Under the pieces are notes generated by a model, which ran no database searches, was not told where the DNA came from, and saw only the letters and a list, made by a program, of their open reading frames with translations. Shown one piece after another: positions 1-6,593 of a stretch of 9,035 bases of DNA. A program made the position numbers and the translations under genes. Where the stretch lies: the NCBI GenBank assembly GCA_031266495.1, contig JAISAX010000442.1, forward strand, positions 1 to 9,035. The letters run 5' to 3'. The DNA comes from Opitutaceae bacterium (lineage in GTDB: Bacteria > Verrucomicrobiota > Verrucomicrobiae > Opitutales > Opitutaceae). Every line of letters begins with the position of its first letter. The stretch's first letter is position 1.

Positions 1-210
1 ATGGCTGATGGCAAAATTGATTTCACGCTGTGGGCTTTTAGGGGGGGGGGGCGACGCCCCCGCTTTTCGGGGGGGCGCGGCGCGCGGTCCGGGGGCGAGC
101 CCCCCCCGCCACAGCGCACTGCGTAACATCAGTGGAGAATGCAGAGGGTACTTCATCCGCCGGGCCCGGACATTTTCTTCATTAGCCTACGTACGCCAAG
201 GCGCAGGGCG
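1..210. other. left flank, no convincing gene
   Basis: This stretch lies past the 3' end of the minus-strand hydrolase/isomerase gene. A plus-strand frame beginning at base 1 (MADGKIDFTLWAF) runs open for about 60 codons but turns into G- and C-run translation (Gly/Arg/Pro), so I do not call it a gene. It could be the tail of a gene that starts outside the window. The visible content is an 11-base G run at 41-51 and two GC-rich inverted repeats between 55 and 104. Confidence 0.5.
55..104. terminator. two GC-rich stem-loops, possible terminator
   Basis: GCCCCCG at 56-62 can pair with the C/G-rich arm at 68-76 around a CTTTT loop. GGGGG at 91-95 can pair with CCCCC at 100-104 around a CGAG tetraloop. 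They lie about 110-155 bases past the stop codon of the minus-strand gene. Neither has a U-tract on either strand, so this is not a classical intrinsic terminator. It may be a REP-like extragenic palindrome or a transcript-end stabiliser. Confidence 0.25.
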
Positions 211-996
211 TCAAAATCCTGCCGCCGCGAGTTGCTTCCCGAGCACCTGGCAGGCCGTCGCGGCTTCGGTGCGCAGGTCGCCGATCCAGTTGCACTCCAC
301 GGACAGCGCGCCCGCGTAACCGGCGCGCCGCAGCGCGCGCAGGAACGGACCAAAATCGTCGCCCTTCACGCCGGGCGCGCTGCGCACTTCGACCTCCGCC
401 ACGTGCGCATGAGCAATCCAGGGGCCGGCTTTCACGATGTCGTCCGGTGACTCGCCGTTGCGCAGCATGTGAAAAATATCGACCAGCAACCGCACGCCCG
501 GACGGGCCGTGCGCGCCACGGCCACCGCGCCTTCGAGGACGGTGTTGACGAGATTGCACTCGCCGCGGTTGAGCGGCTCCACGACGAGCACCACACCATG
601 CCGCTCCGCCAGCGGCGCGCAGATGCGCAACGCCTCCACATACTGTTCAAACCCCTCGGCCAACGACCATCCCTCGGGCACCTGACGCGCTCCGCCCGAA
701 CCGAAAACGATGTGACGGATTCCCGTCGCCGCCGCCCGCCGGAACGCCGTTTCCGCGTAGCGCGCCAGCCGCTCGTGATCGACCGCCGGTCCGGTCACTT
801 TCAGGTTGCCCGGCAAAAAACAGTTCGCCGCCGCCGCCGGGCACGGCAAGGCGCGCAACGCCTCCGCCTCGACGGCAAACGCCGCCTCGTCCGCCTCGGG
901 TTTCAGGCACGACTGCACATTGACTTCCACGTAACCGAAAGGGATGTCCCGCCACGAGGACACCTGGTCAGGAGAGGCGCATAAACCGGGTTGCAT
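211..996 (-). other. C-terminal isomerase/epimerase-like domain (possible separate gene)
   Basis: These 261 codons start at Met793 (MQPGLCAS), where free-standing sugar phosphate isomerases/epimerases of this superfamily usually begin, and have about the family's full length. The catalytic motifs are complete: EPLNR, DxxH, HxH and the late Glu. That argues for a functional domain rather than a remnant. The family acts on ketoses, hydroxypyruvate or inositol derivatives using a divalent metal; the substrate here cannot be read. If the junction upstream is a lost stop codon, this is a gene in its own right; if not, it is the C-terminal half of a bifunctional enzyme. Confidence 0.7.
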
Positions 997-3372
997 GATT
1001 TTTGGAGGATACCCCGTTCCGTCCCGCTCCGCCATGACCCGCCCGGGCAACTCCATGACACTTTCGCTCATTCCCTCCCGGCCCTGTTCCGTAAAAAACA
1101 CCGCCCAGCCATGCGGCGGGAGTTCGAGCAGCTTTTCATGACCCTTGCCGGCCCACGGCAACTCCGCTCCCGTCGCCGGATCCAGGCGACGCCCGGCAAG
1201 GTTCACTCTCCGCGAGACAGCCGTTTCACTTTCGTTGAACAACAGGATCACCTCCACCTCCGCCTCCACCTCCGCCTCCACCTCCGCCTCCACCTCCGCA
1301 TCCGCCGCCGCATCCACCGCCGCATCCACCGCCGCATCCGCCGCCGCGCCCCCCCTCCCCCCCCCTGTTGCGTTGCGCAACCGCCGTGCCCGCACACCGG
1401 GCGCGGGCATGTCGAACTCCACTACAGGACGAACCAGGCGGCGCAACTCCCCCACCCTGCCCGCGCCACTCGCGTCACTCGCGTCACTCGCGCCGCCCGC
1501 TCCGCCTGCGCCGCGCGCGCTGTGTCCGCGCGCGTGTTCGCATTCGTATTCGTCCCACCACAACATCCGCGCTCCCGCCGGCACCGCGCGCGCCTCCTCC
1601 TCATAACCGGCCTCCGCCACGACGACGGAATAGCGGCCCGGCCCCACGCGCAAAAACCCGCAACCGTCCACGAAGGCGCGTCCATCCGCAAGGTCACGCG
1701 GCTCCACGTAGTGGAAATCAATCTGGTTCTCGAAACACGCCTTGGCCGCGCGCCACGGCAGCTCCGTCGCCCGTCCGAGAATCGCCACCTCGCACACCGG
1801 AGCGAAGGTCGCGTTGAGCCAGCACAACCGGCGCGTCAACGCCTCCCATTCCGTGTATCCGGTGCCCCACCACGCGCTGTTGGGTCCCACGTCCGGCGGA
1901 CGCTCGTCGCGGCGCGGCCCGCGCATCGAGTAATAAAACGCGTGCGGCACCAGCAGGTCGCAACCCCGAATCAGCAGCCACGACGCCAGCCAGCGCAGTT
2001 CGCGGAACGCAAGCGTTTCTCCATACGCGCCGGCGAACTCGTTCAGGTTGCGCCCGCGCCCCAGGTGGAATTTCACCGATGCCGCCGCCTTGGCCATCGT
2101 GGACGGGGCGCCCTCCAGCGCGCCTGCCGTATCCGGCAAAATATGACGCCACACGATGTCCTGCCCCGGAATCTGCAAATGGCGCAGGTGTCCGATCTCG
2201 TCCGGCTCCGCCGGATGTCCCGTCAGCGCGATCCCGTGCGCCGCGCACCAGCGCGAAAGCGGCGCGTAATACGTTTCGTCCATGCGCGCCGCGATGGCCT
2301 GCCGGTAGTCGCGCCGCCAGCGTTCCGCGTCCGGCTCGTCGTCGAACCACAACGCGGGCAAACGCGGCGTGAAATCGTAACCCAGCCACGCGCTCACCCA
2401 CGGCACGATGCCGTGCGTCCCCGGCACGACGCCGCGCTCGCGCAGACGCGAAAGCGGATTCGGTTCATCGGTAAAAATCCCCTTCACCGTATTGCCAAAA
2501 AACTCCCCAAGCTCGCGCCGGAAGCGCTCGTAAACCAGTTCGACAAAACACCGCACGGCATCCGGATCGAGCAGGTCGGCGGCGGGCGGTTCCTCTTCGC
2601 CCAACGGTGTTCCCGTTCGCGCCGCCTCTTCCTCGTCGCCGATGTAGTGCAGCCCGCGCACCACGGCATCGACCGGCTTGTCGTAAATGGCCACCTCGCT
2701 CCCGTTCGCCCTGCGAACGCACGCCACCGGCGATGCCCCGGAAAGTGGCACGGGCATCCTGCCCGTGAACGTTGCCTCTCCGCTCCGACGAGGCGCGGGC
2801 GTCTCGCCCGCAAGCGTTGCCTCTCCGTTCCGGTGTGGCACGGGCATCCTGCCCGTGGGCGTTGCCTCTCCGATTCCGTTCCGGTGTGGCGCGGACATTT
2901 TTCGCCAATCGCCCGTCGCCTGAACGCAAACCAGCCCGCGCGCCTGAAACTCCGGATTGCGCGCCACCACCAGACCGCTGGCCGACCCGCTCGGATACAT
3001 GCCTTCGTCGTACAACAACACCCACATGCCGCGCCGCCGTGCCTCGGCCAGCGCCACGCGCATGAAATGGAAGAGCGCGTCACTCAGCCAGCCGCACGAA
3101 CGGGGAAGCCCGATACGCGGATGAATGACGAACGCCTCCACGCCGTGAGCCTGGAATTCCCCGATCTGTCTCGGGATTTCAACTTCGTCGAGCGCGTCGT
3201 TCCAGAACCAGAACGGGCAGTGTGAATACGCCGCCGGCGGACGCCGCCAGGCAGCCCGGTCGAACGCACTCGCATGAGTGCCGGCATTCGCCATGAGCCG
3301 ATTGGAAACAGGAAGATCCCCGCCGACGTTTGTGTCGAGGTCGTTAACCAGTTCACCGTCGGCATGAATCAT
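211..3372 (-). CDS. GH106-like glycoside hydrolase fused to a sugar phosphate isomerase/epimerase-like TIM barrel
   Basis: One uninterrupted frame of 1053 codons. Residues ~53-600 resemble the alpha-L-rhamnosidase-related (GH106-like) hydrolases: PFWFWND at 53-59, FVIHPRIGL at 81-89, LLYDEGMYPSGSA at 119-131, GIFTDEPN at 298-305 and NEFAGAYGE at 444-452. E303 and E445 are candidate catalytic acids. A beta-sandwich-like end (VILLFNESE, DPATGAELPW) closes this part near residue 765. Residues ~793-1053 are a xylose-isomerase-like TIM barrel with metal-site-type motifs VEPLNR (E932), VDIFHM (D965, H968), HAH (988-990) and SVECNW (E1026). No signal peptide or membrane segment is visible, so a cytoplasmic enzyme acting on imported oligosaccharides is inferred. 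The start at 3372 has no Shine-Dalgarno; Met28 (3291) is an alternative. The hydrolase part carries three in-frame repeat insertions. The usual arrangement would be two proteins, so this is either a true fusion or a lost stop codon. Domain calls are firm; substrate is unknown. Confidence 0.8.
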   Translation of the reverse strand: MIHADGELVNDLDTNVGGDLPVSNRLMANAGTHASAFDRAAWRRPPAAYSHCPFWFWNDALDEVEIPRQIGEFQAHGVEAFVIHPRIGLPRSCGWLSDALFHFMRVALAEARRRGMWVLLYDEGMYPSGSASGLVVARNPEFQARGLVCVQATGDWRKMSAPHRNGIGEATPTGRMPVPHRNGEATLAGETPAPRRSGEATFTGRMPVPLSGASPVACVRRANGSEVAIYDKPVDAVVRGLHYIGDEEEAARTGTPLGEEEPPAADLLDPDAVRCFVELVYERFRRELGEFFGNTVKGIFTDEPNPLSRLRERGVVPGTHGIVPWVSAWLGYDFTPRLPALWFDDEPDAERWRRDYRQAIAARMDETYYAPLSRWCAAHGIALTGHPAEPDEIGHLRHLQIPGQDIVWRHILPDTAGALEGAPSTMAKAAASVKFHLGRGRNLNEFAGAYGETLAFRELRWLASWLLIRGCDLLVPHAFYYSMRGPRRDERPPDVGPNSAWWGTGYTEWEALTRRLCWLNATFAPVCEVAILGRATELPWRAAKACFENQIDFHYVEPRDLADGRAFVDGCGFLRVGPGRYSVVVAEAGYEEEARAVPAGARMLWWDEYECEHARGHSARGAGGAGGASDASDASGAGRVGELRRLVRPVVEFDMPAPGVRARRLRNATGGGRGGAAADAAVDAAVDAAADAEVEAEVEAEVEAEVEVILLFNESETAVSRRVNLAGRRLDPATGAELPWAGKGHEKLLELPPHGWAVFFTEQGREGMSESVMELPGRVMAERDGTGYPPKIMQPGLCASPDQVSSWRDIPFGYVEVNVQSCLKPEADEAAFAVEAEALRALPCPAAAANCFLPGNLKVTGPAVDHERLARYAETAFRRAAATGIRHIVFGSGGARQVPEGWSLAEGFEQYVEALRICAPLAERHGVVLVVEPLNRGECNLVNTVLEGAVAVARTARPGVRLLVDIFHMLRNGESPDDIVKAGPWIAHAHVAEVEVRSAPGVKGDDFGPFLRALRRAGYAGALSVECNWIGDLRTEAATACQVLGKQLAAAGF
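1069..1079 (-). promoter_or_regulatory. purine-rich GGGAGGG directly before internal ATG (Met768)
   Basis: On the minus strand GGGAGGG (1079-1073) is followed after one base by ATG (1071-1069), in frame with both halves of the fused protein. It resembles a Shine-Dalgarno, but one base is too short for efficient initiation, and the next Met (773) lies about 17 bases from the GGAGG core. It may be a relic of separate translation of the isomerase. Weak evidence. Confidence 0.2.
1249..1344 (-). repeat. in-frame hexamer/12-mer array in the hydrolase gene
   Basis: Sixteen consecutive hexamers without interruption: eight of the form C(A/G)CCTC (1249-1296), then eight alternating CGCATC with C(A/G)CCGC (1297-1344), giving a higher-order 12-base period. 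On the coding strand the array gives four-residue repeats of DAAV/DAAA then EAEV, residues ~677-707. It sits immediately before the VILLFNES strand of the hydrolase's C-terminal sandwich. The unit is a multiple of three, so copy-number change keeps the frame. C runs of 7 and 9 bases (1349-1355, 1357-1365) follow directly. Confidence 0.9.
1467..1493 (-). repeat. 9-base tandem repeat, three copies
   Basis: CACTCGCG(T/C) occurs three times head to tail. On the coding strand it gives the SDASDAS part of a Gly/Ala-rich linker (residues ~619-640). It lies between the catalytic region and the C-terminal sandwich, where a flexible linker is tolerable. A second slippage-type expansion in the same gene. 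Confidence 0.75.
2747..2905. repeat. 45-base tandem units built on a dispersed palindrome, inside the hydrolase gene
   Basis: Units begin at 2747, 2792 and 2837 (exact 45-base period), with a decayed or flanking fourth start near 2888. Each contains a hairpin: CACGGGCA-TCC-TGCCCGTG at 2749-2767 and again at 2839-2857, and the variant GCGGGCG-TCT-CGCCCGC at 2795-2811. The variant differs on both arms in matching positions, so pairing is conserved. The linker GTTGCCTCTCCG is shared. In the protein this is a 15-residue repeat (PHRNGEATxxGRMPV, residues ~161-212) between GDWRKM and the RRANGSEVAIYDKP strand of the hydrolase. Other frames read GTGILPV, HGHPAR and GQDARAT, strings I associate from memory with extragenic repeats in Verrucomicrobia and Planctomycetes. 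Confidence 0.9.
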
Positions 3373-3584
3373 GGCGTTTCGTCTGTCTGGACGAGAGAGA
3401 TCGATCGAAGAAAACGAGGCTGGAGGAGAAGAAAGAGGCGAAGAAGGATGGTGTATTCATAATAAAACAACGATGGGCATTGCGTAGTTGAAATGATATG
3501 GCGGGCGCGTGGTTATGACAGGCATGGGAAGGCAGGTATGTGTGTGTGTATGTGTGTGTGTGGGGGGGGGGGGGGGGAGGGTTT
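3373..3584. other. intergenic gap upstream of the hydrolase/isomerase gene
   Basis: This 212-base gap separates the pilin/LamG remnant from the fused enzyme gene, both on the minus strand. It should hold the enzyme gene's promoter. The A/T-rich segment around 3450-3475 (minus strand TTGTTTTATTATGAATA) is the best candidate, but no convincing -35/-10 pair at proper spacing was found. No clear LacI-type palindrome or Shine-Dalgarno is visible in front of 3372. The distal end is occupied by a TG repeat and a 16-base G run. Confidence 0.45.
3539..3577. repeat. (TG)n microsatellite running into a 16-base G tract
   Basis: TG dinucleotides fill 3539-3548 and 3551-3562, interrupted by one TA, and pass directly into an uninterrupted G run at 3562-3577. 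Read on the minus strand the tract is poly-C beginning 8 bases after the stop codon of the LamG-like frame. Both tract types slip during replication, so length is likely variable between strains and prone to sequencing error. Confidence 0.9.
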
Positions 3585-3882
3585 TTATCGAGATGCTTTG
3601 AAATTTCCCACGGCCTCGGTCGTGCGAAGGTAGCGGTCGTAAATGCGGAGAGCGGTTATTTCGCCCTTCATGACGGAGGCTATTTTCAGGACGCCGACGC
3701 CGTTCACATCACCGATGTCAGGGCCGATGGTTTTGCGGTCCATACCGAGTTTGTCCTGCCGCGCCAGGAAACGGCCCCAACCAAACCGGAATCAGAATCG
3801 CGGCCAGCACGCCGATGATGGCAATTACCGCCAGCAATTCGACGAGGGTGAACCCGCGGAGCCGTTGATGGTTTGACATCAT
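3585..3882 (-). pseudogene. prepilin N-terminus joined out of frame to a LamG-like C-terminus
   Basis: From Met at 3882 the frame reads MMSNHQRLRGFTLVELLAVIAIIGVLAAILIPV: a short basic leader, the G/FTLVE prepilin peptidase site (Gly10/Phe11) and the hydrophobic N-terminal helix of type IV pilins and type II secretion pseudopilins. It then runs into foreign sequence and stops at 3718, only 54 codons, far below the 130-250 residues usual for such proteins. From about 3794 to 3585 a different frame reads protein-like sequence ending GEITALRIYDRYLRTTEA then VGNFKASR and a stop. This matches the last strand and helix of LamG/concanavalin-A-like domains (family pattern I-AALRVYDRALS-EV-NY). The simplest reading is a deletion that joined the 5' end of a pilin gene to the 3' end of a LamG gene. 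No Shine-Dalgarno precedes 3882; the upstream DNA is a pyrimidine run. A weak TTGCGA/TTTATC promoter pair lies at 3941-3913. Confidence 0.7.
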
Positions 3883-4013
3883 AGAGAGGGAGAGGGGGGG
3901 TATCGGTTCGTGGATAAACGAAAAATACTCGTGAGTCGCAAGGAGCAGCGGGCAGGCGAAGAATGCATGAGGACACACATGTAAACCGCGCCTTGCCGGA
4001 ACCAATCAGCTTG

Positions 4014-4033
4014 TAATTCACCCCGTTGAATTA
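4014..4033. promoter_or_regulatory. AT-rich inverted repeat upstream of rhuM
   Basis: TAATTCA (4014-4020) and TGAATTA (4027-4033) form a perfect 7-base inverted repeat around CCCCGT, in a gap between divergent transcription units. It lies 46 bases before the RhuM-family start codon and overlaps a poor -35-like TTGAAT (4026-4031) with GATATT 18 bases further. It could be an operator or a chance palindrome. Confidence 0.3.
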
Positions 4034-4079
4034 ACGTGACAACATTGTGGATATTGGCCGATAACCATCCGTCACCACC

Positions 4080-5094
4080 ATGCGCAAGGCACTCCAATTC
4101 CTCATTTACAGCACGCCGCAGGAAGATGTGAAAATCGACGTCGTCGTCCGGGACGAAACGATCTGGTTGACGCAAAAAGCCATGGCCACGCTCTTTGGCG
4201 TCCAGACTCCCGCCATCAGCAAGCACCTCAAAAACATTTTCGAGGAAGGCGAACTCGACGAAAAAGTGGTTGTTTCCATTTTGGAAATAACCACCGCGCA
4301 CGGCGCCCTCGCCGACAAAACGCAAACCAATGAAACCCGGTTCTACAACCTCGACGCCGTCATTTCCGTCGGCTACCGCGTCAATTCCGCCAAGGCGACG
4401 CGGTTTCGCATTTGGGCCACCAAAACCCTGAAGGAATTTATCACCAAAGGCTTTGTGCTGGATGACGAACGGCTCAAGCAAAGCGAGCGCGTTTTTGGCA
4501 AAGATTACTTCCGCGAGTTGCTGGAGCGCGTCCGCTCCATTCGAGCCAGCGAGCGCCGCATCTGGCAGCAAATCACTGATATCTTTGCCGAGTGCAGCAT
4601 TGACTACGACAGCCGCTCGCCCGCTGCCCGCGAATTTTACGCGATGATACAAAACAAATTTCACTACGCCATCGCCGGGCAAACCGCCGCCGAAATCATC
4701 CACTCGCGCCGACCACCGCAAGGAACACATGGGCTTGGCGACGTGGGAAAATGCGCCCGAAGGCCGCATCCTGAAATCAGACGTCACGGTCGCGAAAAAC
4801 TACCTGCCTCAAAAAGAAATCCGCCGCCTCGAACGCGCCATCACGGGTTATTTTGACTACATTGAGGACGTGATCGAAAGCGAAAACGCCTTTTCGATGA
4901 GCGAATTTGCCGGAAGCGTGAATGAGTTCCTGGCGTTTCGGAGATTCAAAATTTTGAAGGACAAGGGTAAAATTTCCAAACAACAGGCCGACGCCAGGGC
5001 CGAGGCGGAGTACGATGTTTTTAACAAAACCCAGCCCCTGATTTCCGATTTCGACAAGTTACTCGGCAAACTCAAACGCAGGGAAGACGACTGA
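4080..5094 (+). pseudogene. rhuM-like: RhuM-family protein, frameshifted
   Basis: The first frame (4080 to ~4705) gives the typical RhuM-family N-terminus: an N-terminal DNA-binding-like region IWLTQKAMATLFGVQTPAISKH (residues ~30-50), then FYNLDAVISVGYRVNSAKATRFRIWATKTLKEF (residues ~88-120) and FYAMIQNKFHYAIAGQTAAEII (residues ~186-207). It then reads RRPPQGTHG and drifts, stopping only at 4856. The expected family continuation, RADHRKEHMGLATW then VTVAKNYL and an acidic/basic C-terminus, is in the next frame and runs to 5094. Inserting CG in the CGCGCC at 4704-4709 restores H-S-R-A-D and about 338 codons, the normal family length. This suggests a two-base deletion in a CG run, or a sequencing error. 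RhuM was named in Salmonella SPI-3; its molecular function is unsettled, and homologues occur on mobile DNA. No Shine-Dalgarno is seen before 4080, and an in-frame stop at 4062 excludes a longer start. Confidence 0.85.
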
Positions 5095-5104
5095 CTGACT
5101 GACT
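5089..5104 (+). repeat. GACT tetranucleotide repeat, four copies
   Basis: Four perfect GACT units cover the RhuM-frame stop codon (TGA at 5092-5094) and end at the base before the GGAGGT of the following gene. Loss or gain of a unit would still leave a TGA and would not alter the spacing between Shine-Dalgarno and ATG, so phase variation of the regulator by this tract is unlikely. Confidence 0.85.
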
Positions 5105-5110
5105 GGAGGT
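5105..5110 (+). promoter_or_regulatory. Shine-Dalgarno GGAGGT of the LacI-type gene
   Basis: GGAGGT lies just ahead of ATG 5113, with only two bases between, which is short of the usual five or more. It still favours 5113 over the internal Met at 5140, which has no such site, and the N-terminus MSFQPRVTMRDVA fits the family. Confidence 0.5.
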
Positions 5111-5112
5111 AC

Positions 5113-6162
5113 ATGAGTTTCCAACCACGAGTGACCATGCGGGATGTCGCGGCGGCGGCAGGCGTCCACTACACAACCGTCTCGCTTGCTCTGCGTCATG
5201 ACCGTCGCATCCCGGAGGCCACGCGCGAACACATCGCCAAGGTTGCAGGAAAACTTGGATACAAACCGCACCCCCTCCTCTCCGCCTACGCCTCGGCCCG
5301 CCGCGCCCGCAGTGCGCCCGCATCCACGAGTGGCGCCACGCTCGCCTTTATCATACGCGCCGACCGCGAAGGCGATGCCCGCCGCGAACACCTCGCCGGG
5401 GCCCGCGCCGCCGCCGAGTCGCAAGGTTACCGGATCGAAACGTTCATCGTGGGCGACGCCGCGGATGGCGTAAGCGATACGCGCCTCAACACCATCCTCC
5501 TGACGCGCAATATCCACGGCATCATCATCGCTCCGCTCCCGGAAGCGCACGGACACTTCACGCTGGAGTGGGCGGCCTTCTCGTCGTGCGTCATCGAATA
5601 CACGTTTACCGAACCGGCGCTCGATCGTGTGGTCCACGACAGTTATGCGGGCATGCGCCTTGCGCTCGCCAAGTGTCGCGAACGCGGTTGCCGCCGCGTC
5701 GGGCTCGTCCTGACCGAGGCCGGTTACGAACGGACCGAAGGACTCAATGACGCGGCCTTCTGGAACGAACAAAAATCGCGCGCGGGCAACCTTGCCCCCA
5801 TCCCTCCACTCCACTTGGACAACCGGGATACCCGGGATTTTGGGGAATGGCTGGAAAAATACCGCCCGGAAACAGTGATAACCTCCTCCATTATCATCGA
5901 GCGCATCTGGTCTTTCATCACCTCACGTTTCCGCGACAGAACTCCCGTGTTGATCAATCTCAACGTAAAGGCAGGCATGCCCTTTCCCGGCATCGATCAG
6001 AACAGCCGCGAACTCGGCGCCACCGCCGCGCGCATGGTCATCGACAAACTCAACCGCAACGACCGCGGCGTCCCGTCCGTGCGCCAGACCGTGCTCATCC
6101 CCGGTCAATGGGTCGAAGGGCATACGCTGCGAGATCCGGCGACGACGGCGACGACGGTGTGA
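5113..6162 (+). CDS. LacI-family transcriptional regulator
   Basis: A 349-residue protein of normal family length. Residues 8-58 form the LacI helix-turn-helix and hinge: VTMRDVAAAAGVHYTTVSLAL, then RIPEATREHIAKVAGKLGYKPHP. The hinge ends LLSAYASARR, as in verrucomicrobial members, rather than the E. coli PNxxAR form. Residues ~70-340 are the periplasmic-binding-protein-like sensor domain (GATLAFIIR, IHGIIIAPL, RRVGLVLTEAGYERTEGLNDAAF, GIDQNSRELGATAARMVIDKLNR). The ligand is not identifiable, but most relatives bind sugars or sugar phosphates and repress or activate polysaccharide-use genes. The gene starts 18 bases after the broken RhuM gene, so shared transcription is possible though functionally meaningless. 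The nearest carbohydrate gene is the minus-strand hydrolase/isomerase about 1.7 kb upstream. The C-terminal tail TTATTV comes from a short GACGACGGC-type repeat and looks slippage-derived. Confidence 0.92.
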   Translation: MSFQPRVTMRDVAAAAGVHYTTVSLALRHDRRIPEATREHIAKVAGKLGYKPHPLLSAYASARRARSAPASTSGATLAFIIRADREGDARREHLAGARAAAESQGYRIETFIVGDAADGVSDTRLNTILLTRNIHGIIIAPLPEAHGHFTLEWAAFSSCVIEYTFTEPALDRVVHDSYAGMRLALAKCRERGCRRVGLVLTEAGYERTEGLNDAAFWNEQKSRAGNLAPIPPLHLDNRDTRDFGEWLEKYRPETVITSSIIIERIWSFITSRFRDRTPVLINLNVKAGMPFPGIDQNSRELGATAARMVIDKLNRNDRGVPSVRQTVLIPGQWVEGHTLRDPATTATTV

Positions 6163-6212
6163 GCGAGCAGCAGGTGGCAGAGGCAGAACAGCGGGAGGAG
6201 CGGGGGGAGCGA

Positions 6213-6224
6213 GGGGGGGGGGGG
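6213..6224 (+). repeat. 12-base G tract
   Basis: An uninterrupted run of 12 G lies 51 bases past the LacI-type stop codon in a purine-rich stretch (6175-6235). It occupies the gap before the toxin-antitoxin pair. No terminator stem-loop with a T run is visible here. Confidence 0.9.
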
Positions 6225-6275
6225 AAGGAGCGCGCGCTTGACTGGTGGCGTCTCGTGAGAGATGTTCCTCTCATC

Positions 6276-6593
6276 ATGAGAACCGCCACCGTTGCCGACT
6301 TGCGTAACCAGTTTCCCAAAGTCTTCGCTTGGATCGATCAAGGCGAGGAGGTGCAAATCCTGCGCCGGGGACATCCCGTCGCACGCCTTGTGCCGCCAGG
6401 CACCCCGCCCTCCCGCCCCGTGCCGAAAATCGACTGGAAGGCACAACGAAAAAAACTCTGGGGAGACCGCGTTTTTCCCATTGAGGAATTCGCCCGGATA
6501 CGCGCCTACCAACACGGGGAAATTGAACTCGAAGAACTGATGGGCAAAGGAGGAGCTTCTGATGAATCGCTATCGCCGTCGAATCCGTCCTGA
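6276..6593 (+). CDS. Phd/YefM-family antitoxin
   Basis: 105 residues. The first 40 are the canonical Phd/YefM N-terminus (MRTATVADLRNQFPKVFAWI, then DQGEEVQILRRGHPVARLVP), which in the family dimerises, binds the operator of its own operon and represses it. The remainder (WKAQRKKLWGDRVFPIEEFARIRAYQ and an acidic end) is the toxin-binding tail expected to cover the partner. The frame is open well upstream, but MRTATV is the only start that gives the family N-terminus; no good Shine-Dalgarno precedes it. The coding sequence overlaps the following toxin frame by 32 bases if that starts at 6562. It most likely neutralises the PIN-domain ribonuclease encoded next and autoregulates the pair. Confidence 0.9.
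   Translation: MRTATVADLRNQFPKVFAWIDQGEEVQILRRGHPVARLVPPGTPPSRPVPKIDWKAQRKKLWGDRVFPIEEFARIRAYQHGEIELEELMGKGGASDESLSPSNPS
6546..6553 (+). promoter_or_regulatory. Shine-Dalgarno AAAGGAGG inside the antitoxin gene
   Basis: AAAGGAGG sits 8 bases before ATG 6562 and is the strongest ribosome binding site in the window. It supports toxin translation starting at 6562, within the antitoxin coding sequence, rather than at ATG 6595, two bases beyond the antitoxin stop. Ribosomes finishing the antitoxin pass over it, so the two are probably translationally coupled. Confidence 0.65.

Noticed and set aside
2747..2905. Intrinsic terminators formed by the hairpins
   Set aside because: They lie inside an open frame, lack T tracts and repeat at 45 bases, so a repeat element explains them better.
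991..3225. A 744-codon plus-strand frame opposite the hydrolase
   Set aside because: It is an antisense shadow: its product is Arg/His/Pro-rich with no family pattern, and the opposite strand encodes clear conserved motifs.
3540..3818. Plus-strand 92-codon frame beginning in the TG/G tract
   Set aside because: It starts in low-complexity DNA and is the antisense of the LamG-like tail.
3879..4787. A 302-codon minus-strand frame opposite the RhuM gene
   Set aside because: It mirrors the RhuM codons and runs into non-coding sequence; the plus strand carries the family motifs.
5089..5104. Phase-variable switch for the LacI-type gene
   Set aside because: The repeat lies outside the coding sequence and any unit change leaves both a stop codon and the ribosome-site spacing intact.
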